From Thalassarchaeum sp002495735 (GTDB lineage: Archaea; Thermoplasmatota; Poseidoniia; Poseidoniales; Thalassarchaeaceae), in contig CALDRG010000023.1 in assembly GCA_937911265.1 (NCBI GenBank), positions 4,284-68,283 on the forward strand: a DNA stretch of 64,000 nucleotides. The letters are read 5' to 3'. A model generated the notes under the pieces. It ran no database searches. It was not told the DNA's origin and saw only the letters and a list, made by a program, of their open reading frames with translations. Shown here in pieces: positions 41,208-49,683 of this stretch (positions are counted from its first letter, which is position 1; the number at the start of each line of letters is the position of its first letter). The position numbers and the translations under genes are program-made.

Positions 41208-43829
41208 GTGGTGTCAAATGAATTCTCTGAGCCACTGAAACCCGATTATTCGAACAGTGCTTGGAAAATCAGGAGTAAGCATCGCAGGAGACTCCTTGAC
41301 CGGCTAACTGAGGGCGGTGCCACCGTCAGTGTGTTGGCTAGGGATGTTGAACTCAGGGTTCCGCATGCATCAGCAGAGATAAAACGATTGAGAAACGATG
41401 GACTGGTCTCCAGTGACCTATCTGCTGGTAGCCGTGGAGCTAGGATTCATCTGACCGAATTAGGTTGGGAGTCAGTGAGTGCTGACGAGTGGGCCAGAGC
41501 ATCCGAAGCCTCTCCCTTGCCCGAAGACTCCAGCATGTGCTGCCTGCTGTTTCGCGATGGCCCGAACCTCTTGCTTGGAGTTATGGAGCCTTGCAACTCT
41601 CCCTTGCTATTGATTCCGGATCGCCCCCCCGTCGCGATTCCGGGCAATCCTGGTTCCACTGGAAGCGATGGGGTTCTCTGGAGCTGGGCGGCACTCAGGG
41701 AGAGAGATCCCCGGTGGTTCGACCTCTCGTCAATGGAGCCCAAGCCAAGCCCTCCGCCTCCTTCCGATCCGGAGAACATAGCGGCTTACTCAGGACAGCG
41801 CACTGTCGTCGGGATAATCCGCGCTAGGCTGCTCGACGCCGAGAGACCAATCGCCATAGCGCCGGGTCAGTGGTTCGGGTCTCCGGACTTCCGGCCCGCG
41901 CCCCCGTTGCCTGAGGGCGACTATCATCGGGGGCCGTGGGTACTTGGTGCGTGCCACGAGATGTCGCCGGAGATTAGGCCGAAGGAGCCAGTGGTTGCTG
42001 TGATGGAAGACAGGCTCCCTCGCTCCATGTTGCTCAGGACAGTGAGGAATAACTCTCTGGTCATCGCGGATATCGGAGGACTGGACACCAATGGTGACCC
42101 GTATCCATTGGCAGCCCTTGATCCATGGATCGAGAAGGCCCACCCGCGTCTGAGCGACGCTGAGAGGAAACGGAGACTAGGTGCCCTGAAGGACAGGGTC
42201 AGCAAGACGAGAAAGGTCAGGACCGAAGATTCCACATGGCGTCGATTCAGACAGGATTGGGGTGAATCGGTGTTCACCGAGGAAGGCGATTCAATCAGGA
42301 TCCTTGACCTAAGGGGGCTGGGTGGCACTGCGGCCGAGGCATTAGTGAGGTGGGCAATCAATGACGACGGCAAACTCCCGCTGACTATCGAAGTCGGAGT
42401 TGATATGCCCGATGAACTAATCTCTTCAATCGCTTCTCATTCCAATCTCCGAATGGCTCTCCTCGAGGGCGAAGTAGCCGCGTTCTCCAGCTTCGACATA
42501 CTGGATGCCGACCCCCTGAGGCCGCTGCCTTGGCTGCGCCTGACAACTAGGGGAGGGAGGATACTGCCAATGCGACTGGCCGATCCAGCTCAGGTCCCTG
42601 AGTTTTCAGACTCCGATGAATCGGCCGTACTAGAGTGGGAATCCCTAGGCATCAACATCGACTTGGCTGAGGATCTCAAAGAGGGTCACCTCTCAGTCAT
42701 CAATTCAGCTGTAGTTCAATATCCCACAGGCAATGAGGAGTGGGCCAACCAAATGGAAGCTAGATACCCAATTGCAGCTTGGATAGCATCTCCCGCCAGG
42801 ACTAGATGGCCACGCTGGCAGAGACTCAGGAAACGACTCAGTCCGGAGTGGCTAGCACTCATGAATCTGGACGACCTCCCGCTGGAGAGGCTGTCAGAGG
42901 TTGCCGACGAGGCACCCGACTCGGTCTTGGAAGAATTCTCCAAGAAGATTACCAACAGACTCAGACAGGATTCCGATGCAGCACTCAGAACGAGACCAGC
43001 GACGGATCCGAAGCAAGCAACCCGTGGAGCCGCTTGGGTAGCAGCCCAACTGCTGTCAAACGCCCCCTGGCTACCGGAGCACATGCACTCGGACTTGCTC
43101 CATTGGGCACTGGAGGCATGGCTCTCCGAGCCTCCAAGTAATTCGATGCCTGCACTGCAGGGAGTCGCGTGGCTTTATTCTCAGGCCCACAGCAATGAAT
43201 CCAATTTCAGACCAATACTTGAGGGGATTCGGAGCAAAGGAAAGGAATCTCCTTCTGGCCATGACCTGCACACGTGGGCCAGCCTGGCAGACATGATGCT
43301 GGACGACTCGAAGATTAATCTCGATGAATTGGAGAGGATATTGGAACTACCTCCCGGCTGGTGGGCACCGATTTCCGTCAAGATCCTCTCTGGGTTATTG
43401 GATGAGGAGGATTCTACAGATTGGGCCGTCGCCAACACCGTCCCCTGGTGTGCGGCAGTGCTGCGTCCGATGGGCGATCGCTGTCAGGCACCCGGACTCC
43501 GTTCCTACGAGCATCCCGGATGCGACTCAGAACTGTACTCTCGCCTCTCTCGGAGGTTGAGGGGCAGGCGTGAACGTCAGGGCATGCCCGATACCGCTGA
43601 ATCACTGCTGGATTTACTCGACGCCCTAGGCGCGGTGAATGGTGGCAAATCTCCTTCACCGGGAAAGACCCATCCTCTATCGGGGTGGCTCGCCCAGCCG
43701 TTGGATAAATGGCCGGAGTTCTCTTCGTCCGAGATCATGGACGGCGATGTTCACATCGCCGAGAGACTGCTCATGAGGAGCTCAGGGTATCATCCAAAAA
43801 TCGTCCCTTCAACCTCGATTTCGGGTTGA
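41208..43829 (+). CDS. large unknown protein with N-terminal winged-helix domain
   Basis: 873 aa, no family recognised beyond the start. Residues ~18-95 form a MarR-like winged helix: RRRLLDRLTEGGATVSVLAR, HASAEIKRLRNDGLVSSD, SRGARIHLTELGW. A beta-rich domain with CLLFRDGPNLLLGVM and a proline-rich linker (KPSPPPPSDPENIAAYSGQ) follows, then mixed alpha/beta segments (SIRILDLRGLGGTAAEALVRW, LTIEVGVDMPDELISSIA) and a helical C-terminal half rich in Trp and Ser. It uses GTG 41208 (or 41211) with GGGAGG upstream. No ATPase, nuclease or helicase motif is visible. It is probably a DNA-binding regulator or a large multi-domain protein specific to this lineage. Confidence 0.8.
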   Translation: MVSNEFSEPLKPDYSNSAWKIRSKHRRRLLDRLTEGGATVSVLARDVELRVPHASAEIKRLRNDGLVSSDLSAGSRGARIHLTELGWESVSADEWARASEASPLPEDSSMCCLLFRDGPNLLLGVMEPCNSPLLLIPDRPPVAIPGNPGSTGSDGVLWSWAALRERDPRWFDLSSMEPKPSPPPPSDPENIAAYSGQRTVVGIIRARLLDAERPIAIAPGQWFGSPDFRPAPPLPEGDYHRGPWVLGACHEMSPEIRPKEPVVAVMEDRLPRSMLLRTVRNNSLVIADIGGLDTNGDPYPLAALDPWIEKAHPRLSDAERKRRLGALKDRVSKTRKVRTEDSTWRRFRQDWGESVFTEEGDSIRILDLRGLGGTAAEALVRWAINDDGKLPLTIEVGVDMPDELISSIASHSNLRMALLEGEVAAFSSFDILDADPLRPLPWLRLTTRGGRILPMRLADPAQVPEFSDSDESAVLEWESLGINIDLAEDLKEGHLSVINSAVVQYPTGNEEWANQMEARYPIAAWIASPARTRWPRWQRLRKRLSPEWLALMNLDDLPLERLSEVADEAPDSVLEEFSKKITNRLRQDSDAALRTRPATDPKQATRGAAWVAAQLLSNAPWLPEHMHSDLLHWALEAWLSEPPSNSMPALQGVAWLYSQAHSNESNFRPILEGIRSKGKESPSGHDLHTWASLADMMLDDSKINLDELERILELPPGWWAPISVKILSGLLDEEDSTDWAVANTVPWCAAVLRPMGDRCQAPGLRSYEHPGCDSELYSRLSRRLRGRRERQGMPDTAESLLDLLDALGAVNGGKSPSPGKTHPLSGWLAQPLDKWPEFSSSEIMDGDVHIAERLLMRSSGYHPKIVPSTSISG

Positions 43830-43857
43830 AAACTAGTTAATTTCTGACCGAGGGGTT

Positions 43858-44109
43858 CTTGACCACCCCCCATGGCCGATGTTTGCCCGAGCTGCAACAC
43901 CGTGGCGACGAAGCCCCCCGCTGGAGGAATAGTATGAATCACGGTACCAAGTTCGGGTCACCACTTGCCGAAGACCAGTGTGACCAGCTGCAACGGAATG
44001 ATCACTGGAGCAAATCAAGTGGCCGGATTGTGTTAGGTCCCCCGATGACCGAAAGGAATGACTCAAGGGACTACCCCACAGTTCGACAGACGTCCCGGGG
44101 TGGGTCAGG
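43858..44109 (+). ncRNA. candidate structured non-coding RNA
   Basis: The 358-bp gap 43830-44187 has no credible gene. Its ends pair: CTTGACCACCCC (43858-43869) with GGGGTGGGTCAGG (44097-44109), 12 bp with one bulge. Inside are TTCGG/CCGGA (43952-43956, 44023-44027), CCACTTG/CAAGTGG (43961-43967, 44016-44022) and CCAGTG/CACTGG (43975-43980, 44003-44008), all nested, plus GGGAC/GTCCC (44067-44071, 44092-44096) stacked on the closing helix, and a TGTTTGC/GCAACA hairpin near 43880. AT-rich bases (43827-43843) precede it. RNase P RNA or SRP RNA are candidates; CGACAGA near 44085 and GGAGGAA near 43923 recall RNase P CR V and CR I, but GGAAAGUCC is absent. Confidence 0.5.
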
Positions 44110-44187
44110 CGCCCGAGCTTTGCTGTGAAGGATCGCCGTTACGCCCCGGGGCACACACTCCATTTGTCCAAAAAAGGCGGGAATCTG

Positions 44188-45204
44188 ATGCATGACATCG
44201 GCCTAATCGGCGGCACCTTTGACCGCTTCCATGCCGGACACCTATCGCTGATGGAAGCTGGCCTGTCCGAGTGCTCCTTCATTGAGGTCTGGCTCACCGC
44301 AGATCGCCTTGCTCACTCGAAGGACTCGCGGGTGAATTCATGGGATACAAGGGCTCAGGAGATGGAGGAGGCGTTGGGGGACGATGCTGGCAGAGTTAGA
44401 TTTCATACTCTCGAAGATAACCACGGACCCGCACCGGCGCATGCTGATGCCACAGCGATTATCTGCACCGGCGAGACTCGCGCTGAGTGCGAGGAGATTA
44501 ACCGACTAAGAGAAGGCAGCGACCTGTCACCGCTACACATCATCAGCGTAGGACACGTACTCGCATGGGACGACGAGCCGATATCCAGCTCTAGAATCAG
44601 AGCAGGGGAGATCGACCGTAATGGAAAGCCATGGATTCCAAACTCGATTAGGGCGGGCAGGATGGTCTTGACATCTCAGGTCGAAACAGAGCTCAAGGAA
44701 CCCTTCGGTCAGTTGGTTTCTGGTCCGGAAGACAATCCCTCCGTTGCAATGACAGAAGTCCTCACCCATGTCGAAGGGGGGTCGGGGCCGGTCATCGCTG
44801 TTGGCGATGTGACAGTCCGCACTCTGCAGGACCTCAATCGGCCAGCTGACATCGCCCTCATCGATGGACTCACTAGGAGGGAGCCCTGGGAGGGCGCAGA
44901 CGGAATCGATTCGTCGCTGTATGACAGGACCCTGCAGTGTTCCAGCCCTGCTGGTTCCTTGACGCCTTCGCTGCTGGAGGCCTGTGAGCAGGCAATGAAA
45001 TCCTGGAAGGAAGGGCGGTTAACTCATTTAATTCAAGTCGAAGGTGAGGAAGATCTAGCCCCGCTTATCTTGCATCCACTGGCCCCCTTGGGTGCTGTTG
45101 TGCTATATGGCCAACCAGAGAAAGGAGTCGTAATCAGATGGTGCGGAGAGGACGCCAAACAGCGTTGCCGCAGACTGCTCAGAGAATTCATTCCCGCCGA
45201 ATAA
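44188..45204 (+). CDS. fused phosphopantetheine adenylyltransferase / GTP-dependent dephospho-CoA kinase
   Basis: 338 aa. Residues 1-~158 are an archaeal PPAT: GLIGGTFDRFHAGHLSLM (nucleotidyltransferase HxGH at 15-18) and ISSSRIRAGEI (132-142). Residues ~165-338 match the archaeal GTP-dependent dephospho-CoA kinase (DUF359): VIAVGDVTVRTL, IALIDGLTRRE, VEGEEDLAPLILHPLAPLG and VVLYGQPEKGVVI. The one protein would do the last two steps of CoA synthesis, from 4'-phosphopantetheine to CoA. ATG 44188 with GGCGGGAA upstream is preferred over the open frame from 44125. It adjoins the next gene stop to stop. Confidence 0.9.
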   Translation: MHDIGLIGGTFDRFHAGHLSLMEAGLSECSFIEVWLTADRLAHSKDSRVNSWDTRAQEMEEALGDDAGRVRFHTLEDNHGPAPAHADATAIICTGETRAECEEINRLREGSDLSPLHIISVGHVLAWDDEPISSSRIRAGEIDRNGKPWIPNSIRAGRMVLTSQVETELKEPFGQLVSGPEDNPSVAMTEVLTHVEGGSGPVIAVGDVTVRTLQDLNRPADIALIDGLTRREPWEGADGIDSSLYDRTLQCSSPAGSLTPSLLEACEQAMKSWKEGRLTHLIQVEGEEDLAPLILHPLAPLGAVVLYGQPEKGVVIRWCGEDAKQRCRRLLREFIPAE

Positions 45205-45738
45205 TCAGGACTCGGAATCAGCCATCGTGTGGATAGCGAAGCCGAAACTCACCATCACGATCATTACAGCGTAAACCCCTGGATCGACCCAGGTCGTGTT
45301 CATCAAGCTCCAATAGAGGTAGAATCCAACACCGAGGGCGATGAGCCAACTTGCGATGGTGCGGTTGAAGCCTCCGTCAGGGGAGAACAGACTGGATGCA
45401 ATTGCCCCTTGGGGGATGCCATTGACCCAAGCCGAGAAGCCACCTTCTACAGCCTTGCCCATTCCCATGGCACCTAGGCCTAGGAGGACTACACCTATCA
45501 GTCCGAAGACGATGTCATCTGCGACCACTTCAAATCCGCCATGGGCAATGTTCGAAGTAGCGCTGTCACCAGTGATGAATCCGATCCACAGAACCTTGAA
45601 TCCTGATGAGTAGGCCCCGGAGAAGAGGTTCACTGCAGTCAGTAATAGCACCCAGGCACCAAGCAAGACGGCGGCGCTGGACGCAGTGCTACTGGGTTTG
45701 GTCAGGGCACTGCCCCACTCGGATTCTTGCAGGGACAT
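45205..45738 (-). CDS. multi-pass membrane protein, function unknown
   Basis: 177 aa from ATG 45738 (MSLQESEWG); the open frame to 45840 overlaps the cdc6 end and has an unlikely N-terminus. At least four hydrophobic helices: AAVLLGAWVLLLTAVNLF, DIVFGLIGVVLLGLGAMGMG, TIASWLIALGVGFYLYW and VYAVMIVMVSFGFAI. No conserved polar motif is visible. Tail to tail with the CoA-synthesis fusion gene, with no spacer, and 55 bp after cdc6 on the same strand. Confidence 0.75.
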   Translation of the reverse strand: MSLQESEWGSALTKPSSTASSAAVLLGAWVLLLTAVNLFSGAYSSGFKVLWIGFITGDSATSNIAHGGFEVVADDIVFGLIGVVLLGLGAMGMGKAVEGGFSAWVNGIPQGAIASSLFSPDGGFNRTIASWLIALGVGFYLYWSLMNTTWVDPGVYAVMIVMVSFGFAIHTMADSES

Positions 45739-45793
45739 CGAGCCGGCGACCTTGACCTTCGATTTAACGATTGTCTGAGGGAAGAACAGCCTC

Positions 45794-47032
45794 TCAGAGT
45801 TGACCCTGCAGGTTGTATCTGCCGAGCGCGGCCTCGGCAATCAGAGGTTCACTCTCACTCATTGTGGCGATGGCGTCCACTGCCTTGGGTATGGCCGAGT
45901 TGACCTGTTTGCTCCTGCCGCCGCGGCCCTTGCTGACATTCCTAGCCATAATCAGCCCGAGCGTATCGAGTTCGTTGAGCAGCGAAGATATCCTCCTAGG
46001 GGTGAGCGGCTCGACACTGATCTTCATGCATGCTTCGGCATAGGTCCGGTAAGTTTCCCCAGTGGAGATATTCCTCAGGCCGTTATCTTCGTTCATCCTG
46101 ATTGAGAATAGCAACAACTTTTGGTGCAGTGGCAGAGTCTTCAGCACAGGAGTCACTTGGTCGTACTCCAACTGACTCTGCGCCAATCTGACGTGCCTAG
46201 GGTCTACAACCTTCTGAGCCCGCTGCTCTGCCTTCTGCACTGAGATGCGTAACAGGTCGAGCGCCCTGCGCGCGTCCCCGTGCTCCTGTGCGGCCAGTGC
46301 CGAGCAGAGTTCAAGCACACCAGAATCGAGGACTCCCTCGTGAAGACCGGCGCTAACACGCTCGGTTAGGATGTCCTGAATCTCTGGAGCCCCGTAGGGG
46401 TGGAAGACGACATCCTCCTGACTGAGCCTCGAGCTGACCCGAGGATCGAGCTGCTGAGTGAAATGCAGATCGTTGCTGATTCCGATGAGACAGCAGCGGG
46501 CGTTTTTCAGAGAGGTATTCAAGCTGGTCAGGTTGTACAACAAACCATCTCCAGCTCTGGCCACGAGATTGTCAATCTCGTCCAGCACTAGAATGTGCAC
46601 TCCTCCCGCTCGTTCCATCCTCTCAATCAGGACTTCGAGAACTCTGTCAGTGGGCCAGCCGGTGAATGGGATTGGAGTATCTCCTCGTCGAGCGAGTTGG
46701 GAGGCGATACTCTGAACGACGCGGTACTTGGTATCCACAACACGGCAGTTGATCTCGTAGGTCTCAACGCTCCGCCCCATCTCCTTGCCCTTGTCGAGAA
46801 GTTGCCCTAAGACGAATCTTGTGACCACGGTTTTGCCTGACCCGGGTACTCCATAGAGCAGCATGTTCGAAGGGATGTGGCCATTCAAGGCATCAACCAT
46901 ATTGCGTACCAAAGCATCCACTTCGTGTTCTCTGTGGGGCAGGGTAGATGGCTCGAAGGCGTGATCGAACGCTCGTCTGTCGACGAAGAGACTGTCCTGG
47001 CCGAGAATCTTTTCGAAAATGTTTCCTTCCAT
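45794..47032 (-). CDS. cdc6: ORC1/Cdc6 replication initiator
   Basis: 412 aa, binds origins and loads MCM. AAA+ motifs: LLYGVPGSGKTVVTRFV (Walker A), HILVLDEIDNLV (Walker B), and the sensor/lid region DPRVSSRLSQEDVVFHPY and HGDARRALDLLR (sensor 2 arginine). The C-terminal ~100 residues form a winged helix (YRTYAEACMKISVEPLTPRRISSLLNELDTLGL in part). It starts at ATG 47032 next to a 398-bp non-coding AT-rich spacer that is a candidate origin. Confidence 0.95.
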   Translation of the reverse strand: MEGNIFEKILGQDSLFVDRRAFDHAFEPSTLPHREHEVDALVRNMVDALNGHIPSNMLLYGVPGSGKTVVTRFVLGQLLDKGKEMGRSVETYEINCRVVDTKYRVVQSIASQLARRGDTPIPFTGWPTDRVLEVLIERMERAGGVHILVLDEIDNLVARAGDGLLYNLTSLNTSLKNARCCLIGISNDLHFTQQLDPRVSSRLSQEDVVFHPYGAPEIQDILTERVSAGLHEGVLDSGVLELCSALAAQEHGDARRALDLLRISVQKAEQRAQKVVDPRHVRLAQSQLEYDQVTPVLKTLPLHQKLLLFSIRMNEDNGLRNISTGETYRTYAEACMKISVEPLTPRRISSLLNELDTLGLIMARNVSKGRGGRSKQVNSAIPKAVDAIATMSESEPLIAEAALGRYNLQGQL

Positions 47033-47430
47033 TTTCTTTCACCAGGGGTCCAGTCGCGTATCCAGCCTCCCTCTTACTCTGGTCGAGTAGGTGTCGGCGA
47101 ACGCGGATTCTCAGCGAGGATGCAGGAGGTAATAAGACTGTCCGAGAAGAACGAAATTTTGCTTGATTATCATGTCCTCTAATGCCTCAGTACCATGCCC
47201 CTCTAACATCCGCCTAAGAACTCTCTTAGTTGTACTCAGTCAGGCTTTTTTATCAATATAATTTCAGTGTATTTATTGCATCTAATTCATTCATTCATGT
47301 ATTTCTCCCACTCCTGCTACTATGGCAGGTAATCGAACCTGCTGGGGCTTCCTCGACAGCGACATTCGACATTATTTCTGGGAACTACTCAGGGCTCCGA
47401 TGAAAGCTAATATAAAACAAGATAAATTAT
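47033..47430. other. non-coding AT-rich spacer upstream of cdc6, candidate replication origin
   Basis: No credible gene. The region holds an AT-rich block (about 47244-47310 with TTTTTTATCAATATAATTT and ATTCATTCATTCATG), a hairpin CTAAGA-ACTC-TCTTAG (47214-47229), a dyad GCAGGT-AATCGA-ACCTGC (47325-47342), near-repeats CATGTCCTCTAA (47171) and CATGCCCCTCTAA (47194), and a second AT-rich block at 47407-47430. Archaeal origins usually lie beside cdc6 and contain such elements. No clear ORB (GGAAAC...GGGG) was found, so this is a candidate only. Confidence 0.4.
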
Positions 47431-48246
47431 TCACGAATTTCTTTGCAAAGATAGTTGGCCATCATCGCCTATATTCAGGTAGTCACCATCCTCGAGTTGG
47501 ATAATCGAATTGGGCAGATCAGGCATTCTAAAACCCACTTCCACTCCAGTGGCGCTCGCAAAGTTATGAGTCACCAAGACCAGCGCGTGAGGATGCCTCT
47601 GGGCGAATGTAATCGCATCTGATGGAGTGTGGTGATGGGGGCTGTCCACGAAGTCGGGGATCCCCATCTCGAGCAGCACGACATCGGCATTTGGGGCCCG
47701 CTGCTCGATGCCTTCGCAAGGACCCGAGTCTCCGCAGTGGAGGAGCCTGAATCCACTCGAGTGAATGAACTCATAGCCATGCGGGTCGGTCTCCGGAGTG
47801 TGACTCACCGGAAACCTTTCGAAACTCCAGTCCGTTCCTGCCAGTTCACCCGACTCCGACTCCGACCAGTCGACCCCACTCTCTAGGGCGCCATCGAGAC
47901 TCCCTGGGAATCCCGTTCCGCACAAGCCACTGAGCAGTTTCCTGCCACCTGGCCTGAGATGAACCCCCAAAGTATTCTCAGATTCAGGGTCTGAGATATA
48001 CTTCCTCTCGAGCAGTATGAATGGGAAGCCGAAGATGTGGTCGGCGTGCCAGTGGGTGATCAAGAGATGCTTGAGATTAGCGGGCGAGATATCGACTCTC
48101 TGCAGTTGGACCAGCGCCGTCGGTGGCGCGTCTACTAGCACGCTGCCGTCCAGCAGTGCCAGCGCATGCATCCTACCAGGGGGCGAGAAGGCATTCCCTG
48201 TGCCGAGGAAGTCAATACGCGCCACGAGCCGCGATGAGGGCATCAT
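47431..48246 (-). CDS. metallo-beta-lactamase-fold hydrolase, RNase Z-like
   Basis: 271 aa. The N-terminus FLGTGNAFSPPGRMHA and LLITHWHADHIFGFPFILLER (HxHxDH) resemble RNase Z/arylsulfatase-type enzymes; LLHCGDSGPCEGI and VLVTHNFAS give the later metal ligands, and HHHTPSDAITFAQRH resembles the RNase Z HTxPxx region. A role in tRNA 3' processing is possible, but encoded CCA and the missing exosite make a general hydrolase equally plausible. ATG 48246; 3' end faces the cdc6 spacer. Confidence 0.75.
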   Translation of the reverse strand: MMPSSRLVARIDFLGTGNAFSPPGRMHALALLDGSVLVDAPPTALVQLQRVDISPANLKHLLITHWHADHIFGFPFILLERKYISDPESENTLGVHLRPGGRKLLSGLCGTGFPGSLDGALESGVDWSESESGELAGTDWSFERFPVSHTPETDPHGYEFIHSSGFRLLHCGDSGPCEGIEQRAPNADVVLLEMGIPDFVDSPHHHTPSDAITFAQRHPHALVLVTHNFASATGVEVGFRMPDLPNSIIQLEDGDYLNIGDDGQLSLQRNS

Positions 48247-48352
48247 GACTTGACCTCATCGCCTTACCTCTCTCGGCGCTCGCAGTACCCATTCAGCATT
48301 TCTTCATAAACAGGTCGTGTCTCGCGGAGAGCGAGCATTCAGGAGGCTTGAC

Positions 48353-49633
48353 ATGTCGGATTGGAGCGCAAAGAATCCATACTCCTCTAATCTGAATGAG
48401 AACTTCGTTCTCAATGGCGAGGGATCGCTCAAGGAGACCAGGCACATTGTTTTCAATCTAGGCGACTCCGGTCTGCAGTACAAGGCCGGCGATGCACTGG
48501 GGGTGATTCCACGCTGTCCGCCTGAACTGACCGAGGAGATTCTGGCCACCTGTGGCTTCTCAGGTGAGGAAGAGGTCGAGACCCATCTAGGGGCTTGCAG
48601 TTTGCGCGAGGCGCTCACTGACCGATACGAGATTCACAGGATTTCGAAGAAGTGGATTAAGGAACTCGGATCAAGACTGTCGTCCGGATCGGGCAGCATC
48701 GAGATCCGAATCGTCCATCGGCAGCGAACCTCGTCACAAGATGGTTCAGTAGTGATGGACTGGAGGGGGAGCGGAGTCGAGGATGACATTCCAGACGGCT
48801 ATGTCGAAATCGGCTCAGCCAGCGATCCTGCCGAGGTACTCTGGGCTGAACTGACAGAGGACCCCAAGGCAATGGAGGACTACATCTGGTCGCGTGACTA
48901 CATCGACGGTCTCGCAGACTTTGGTCACATCGGTTTCACTCCACAACAGCTCGTCGAGGGCATGGACAGGCTCAAACCAAGACTCTACTCTATTGCCAGC
49001 AGCCCCGACTTCGAGCCGGGCACAGTCCACCTCACAGTCGCTATCGTCCGTTACAATCACCACGAGCGCGATCGGGCAGGGCTTTGCACCGGATTCATGG
49101 CGGATCACTGCGAGGTCGACGAAACCGAGATTGGCGTATTCATGTCTCCGACCCGGTCGTTCGTCCTGCCCGAGGACGGCTCGACAGACGTCATAATGGT
49201 AGGTCCGGGAACGGGAATCGCTCCATTCAGGGCCTTCTTGCAGCAGCGTGAGATCGACGGCGCAACTGGGCGCAACTGGCTGTTCTTTGGCGACTGGACC
49301 GAAGAGGGAGAGTACCTGTATCGTGAAGAGATGGAGGCATGGAGAGATAGCGGATTCATCGATCGCCATGACCTAGCCTGGTCCCGTGCAGGTTCGGAGA
49401 AGGTCTACGTCCAGCACCTGATGAAGCAGAACGGTGAGCAGATTTGGAATTGGATTGACGGCGGCGGGTACTTCTACGTCTGCGGTGACAAGAACTACAT
49501 GGCCAGAGACGTCCACACCACCCTCATCGAAATCTGTTCAGAGTTCGGTGGTTTGTCAGAAGATGAGGCTAAGGAGTTCGTCGAGACCGGTCTGATGAAG
49601 ACCGAGAAGCGATATCTCAGAGATGTATACTGA
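48353..49633 (+). CDS. CysJ-like NADPH/FAD reductase lacking the flavodoxin domain
   Basis: 426 aa. Matches the FAD/NADPH part of sulfite reductase flavoprotein and cytochrome P450 reductase: NPYSSNLNENFVLNGEGS, KETRHIVFNLGD, the connecting helical domain, PRLYSIASSP (RxYS, FAD), GLCTGFMADH, GPGTGIAPFRAFLQQRE (NADPH) and a final aromatic Tyr. The N-terminal FMN-binding domain is absent. ATG 48353 with AGGAGG 6 bp upstream is preferred over the GTG at 48317. It would pass electrons from NADPH to a separate carrier, perhaps ferredoxin or a di-iron oxygenase. No sulfite reductase hemoprotein is adjacent. Confidence 0.85.
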   Translation: MSDWSAKNPYSSNLNENFVLNGEGSLKETRHIVFNLGDSGLQYKAGDALGVIPRCPPELTEEILATCGFSGEEEVETHLGACSLREALTDRYEIHRISKKWIKELGSRLSSGSGSIEIRIVHRQRTSSQDGSVVMDWRGSGVEDDIPDGYVEIGSASDPAEVLWAELTEDPKAMEDYIWSRDYIDGLADFGHIGFTPQQLVEGMDRLKPRLYSIASSPDFEPGTVHLTVAIVRYNHHERDRAGLCTGFMADHCEVDETEIGVFMSPTRSFVLPEDGSTDVIMVGPGTGIAPFRAFLQQREIDGATGRNWLFFGDWTEEGEYLYREEMEAWRDSGFIDRHDLAWSRAGSEKVYVQHLMKQNGEQIWNWIDGGGYFYVCGDKNYMARDVHTTLIEICSEFGGLSEDEAKEFVETGLMKTEKRYLRDVY

Positions 49634-49683
49634 CCTCTAATGCTCCGCATTGCTCATACGGCGTACGCTAGGAGCAGTTCACC

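Noticed and set aside
43858..44109. Firm call of this RNA as RNase P RNA or SRP RNA
   Set aside because: The GGAAAGUCC box and P4 pairing of RNase P and the GGAAGGGAGCAGC-type loop of SRP helix 8 were not found; only weak matches exist.
43859..44128. Open frames in the 43830-44187 gap (for example an 89-aa frame, and a short MADVCPSCNTVATKP frame with a CxxC)
   Set aside because: Composition is unlike the neighbouring proteins, frames are short or broken by stops, and base pairing across the whole interval explains it better as RNA.
47033..47430. ORB-type origin boxes
   Set aside because: No pair of sequences resembling the conserved archaeal ORB core was found by eye on either strand.
48353..49633. 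Calling this gene BoxA
   Set aside because: It has no iron-sulfur domains and has the CysJ-type connecting domain; a functional link to the BoxB-like enzyme is only a hypothesis.
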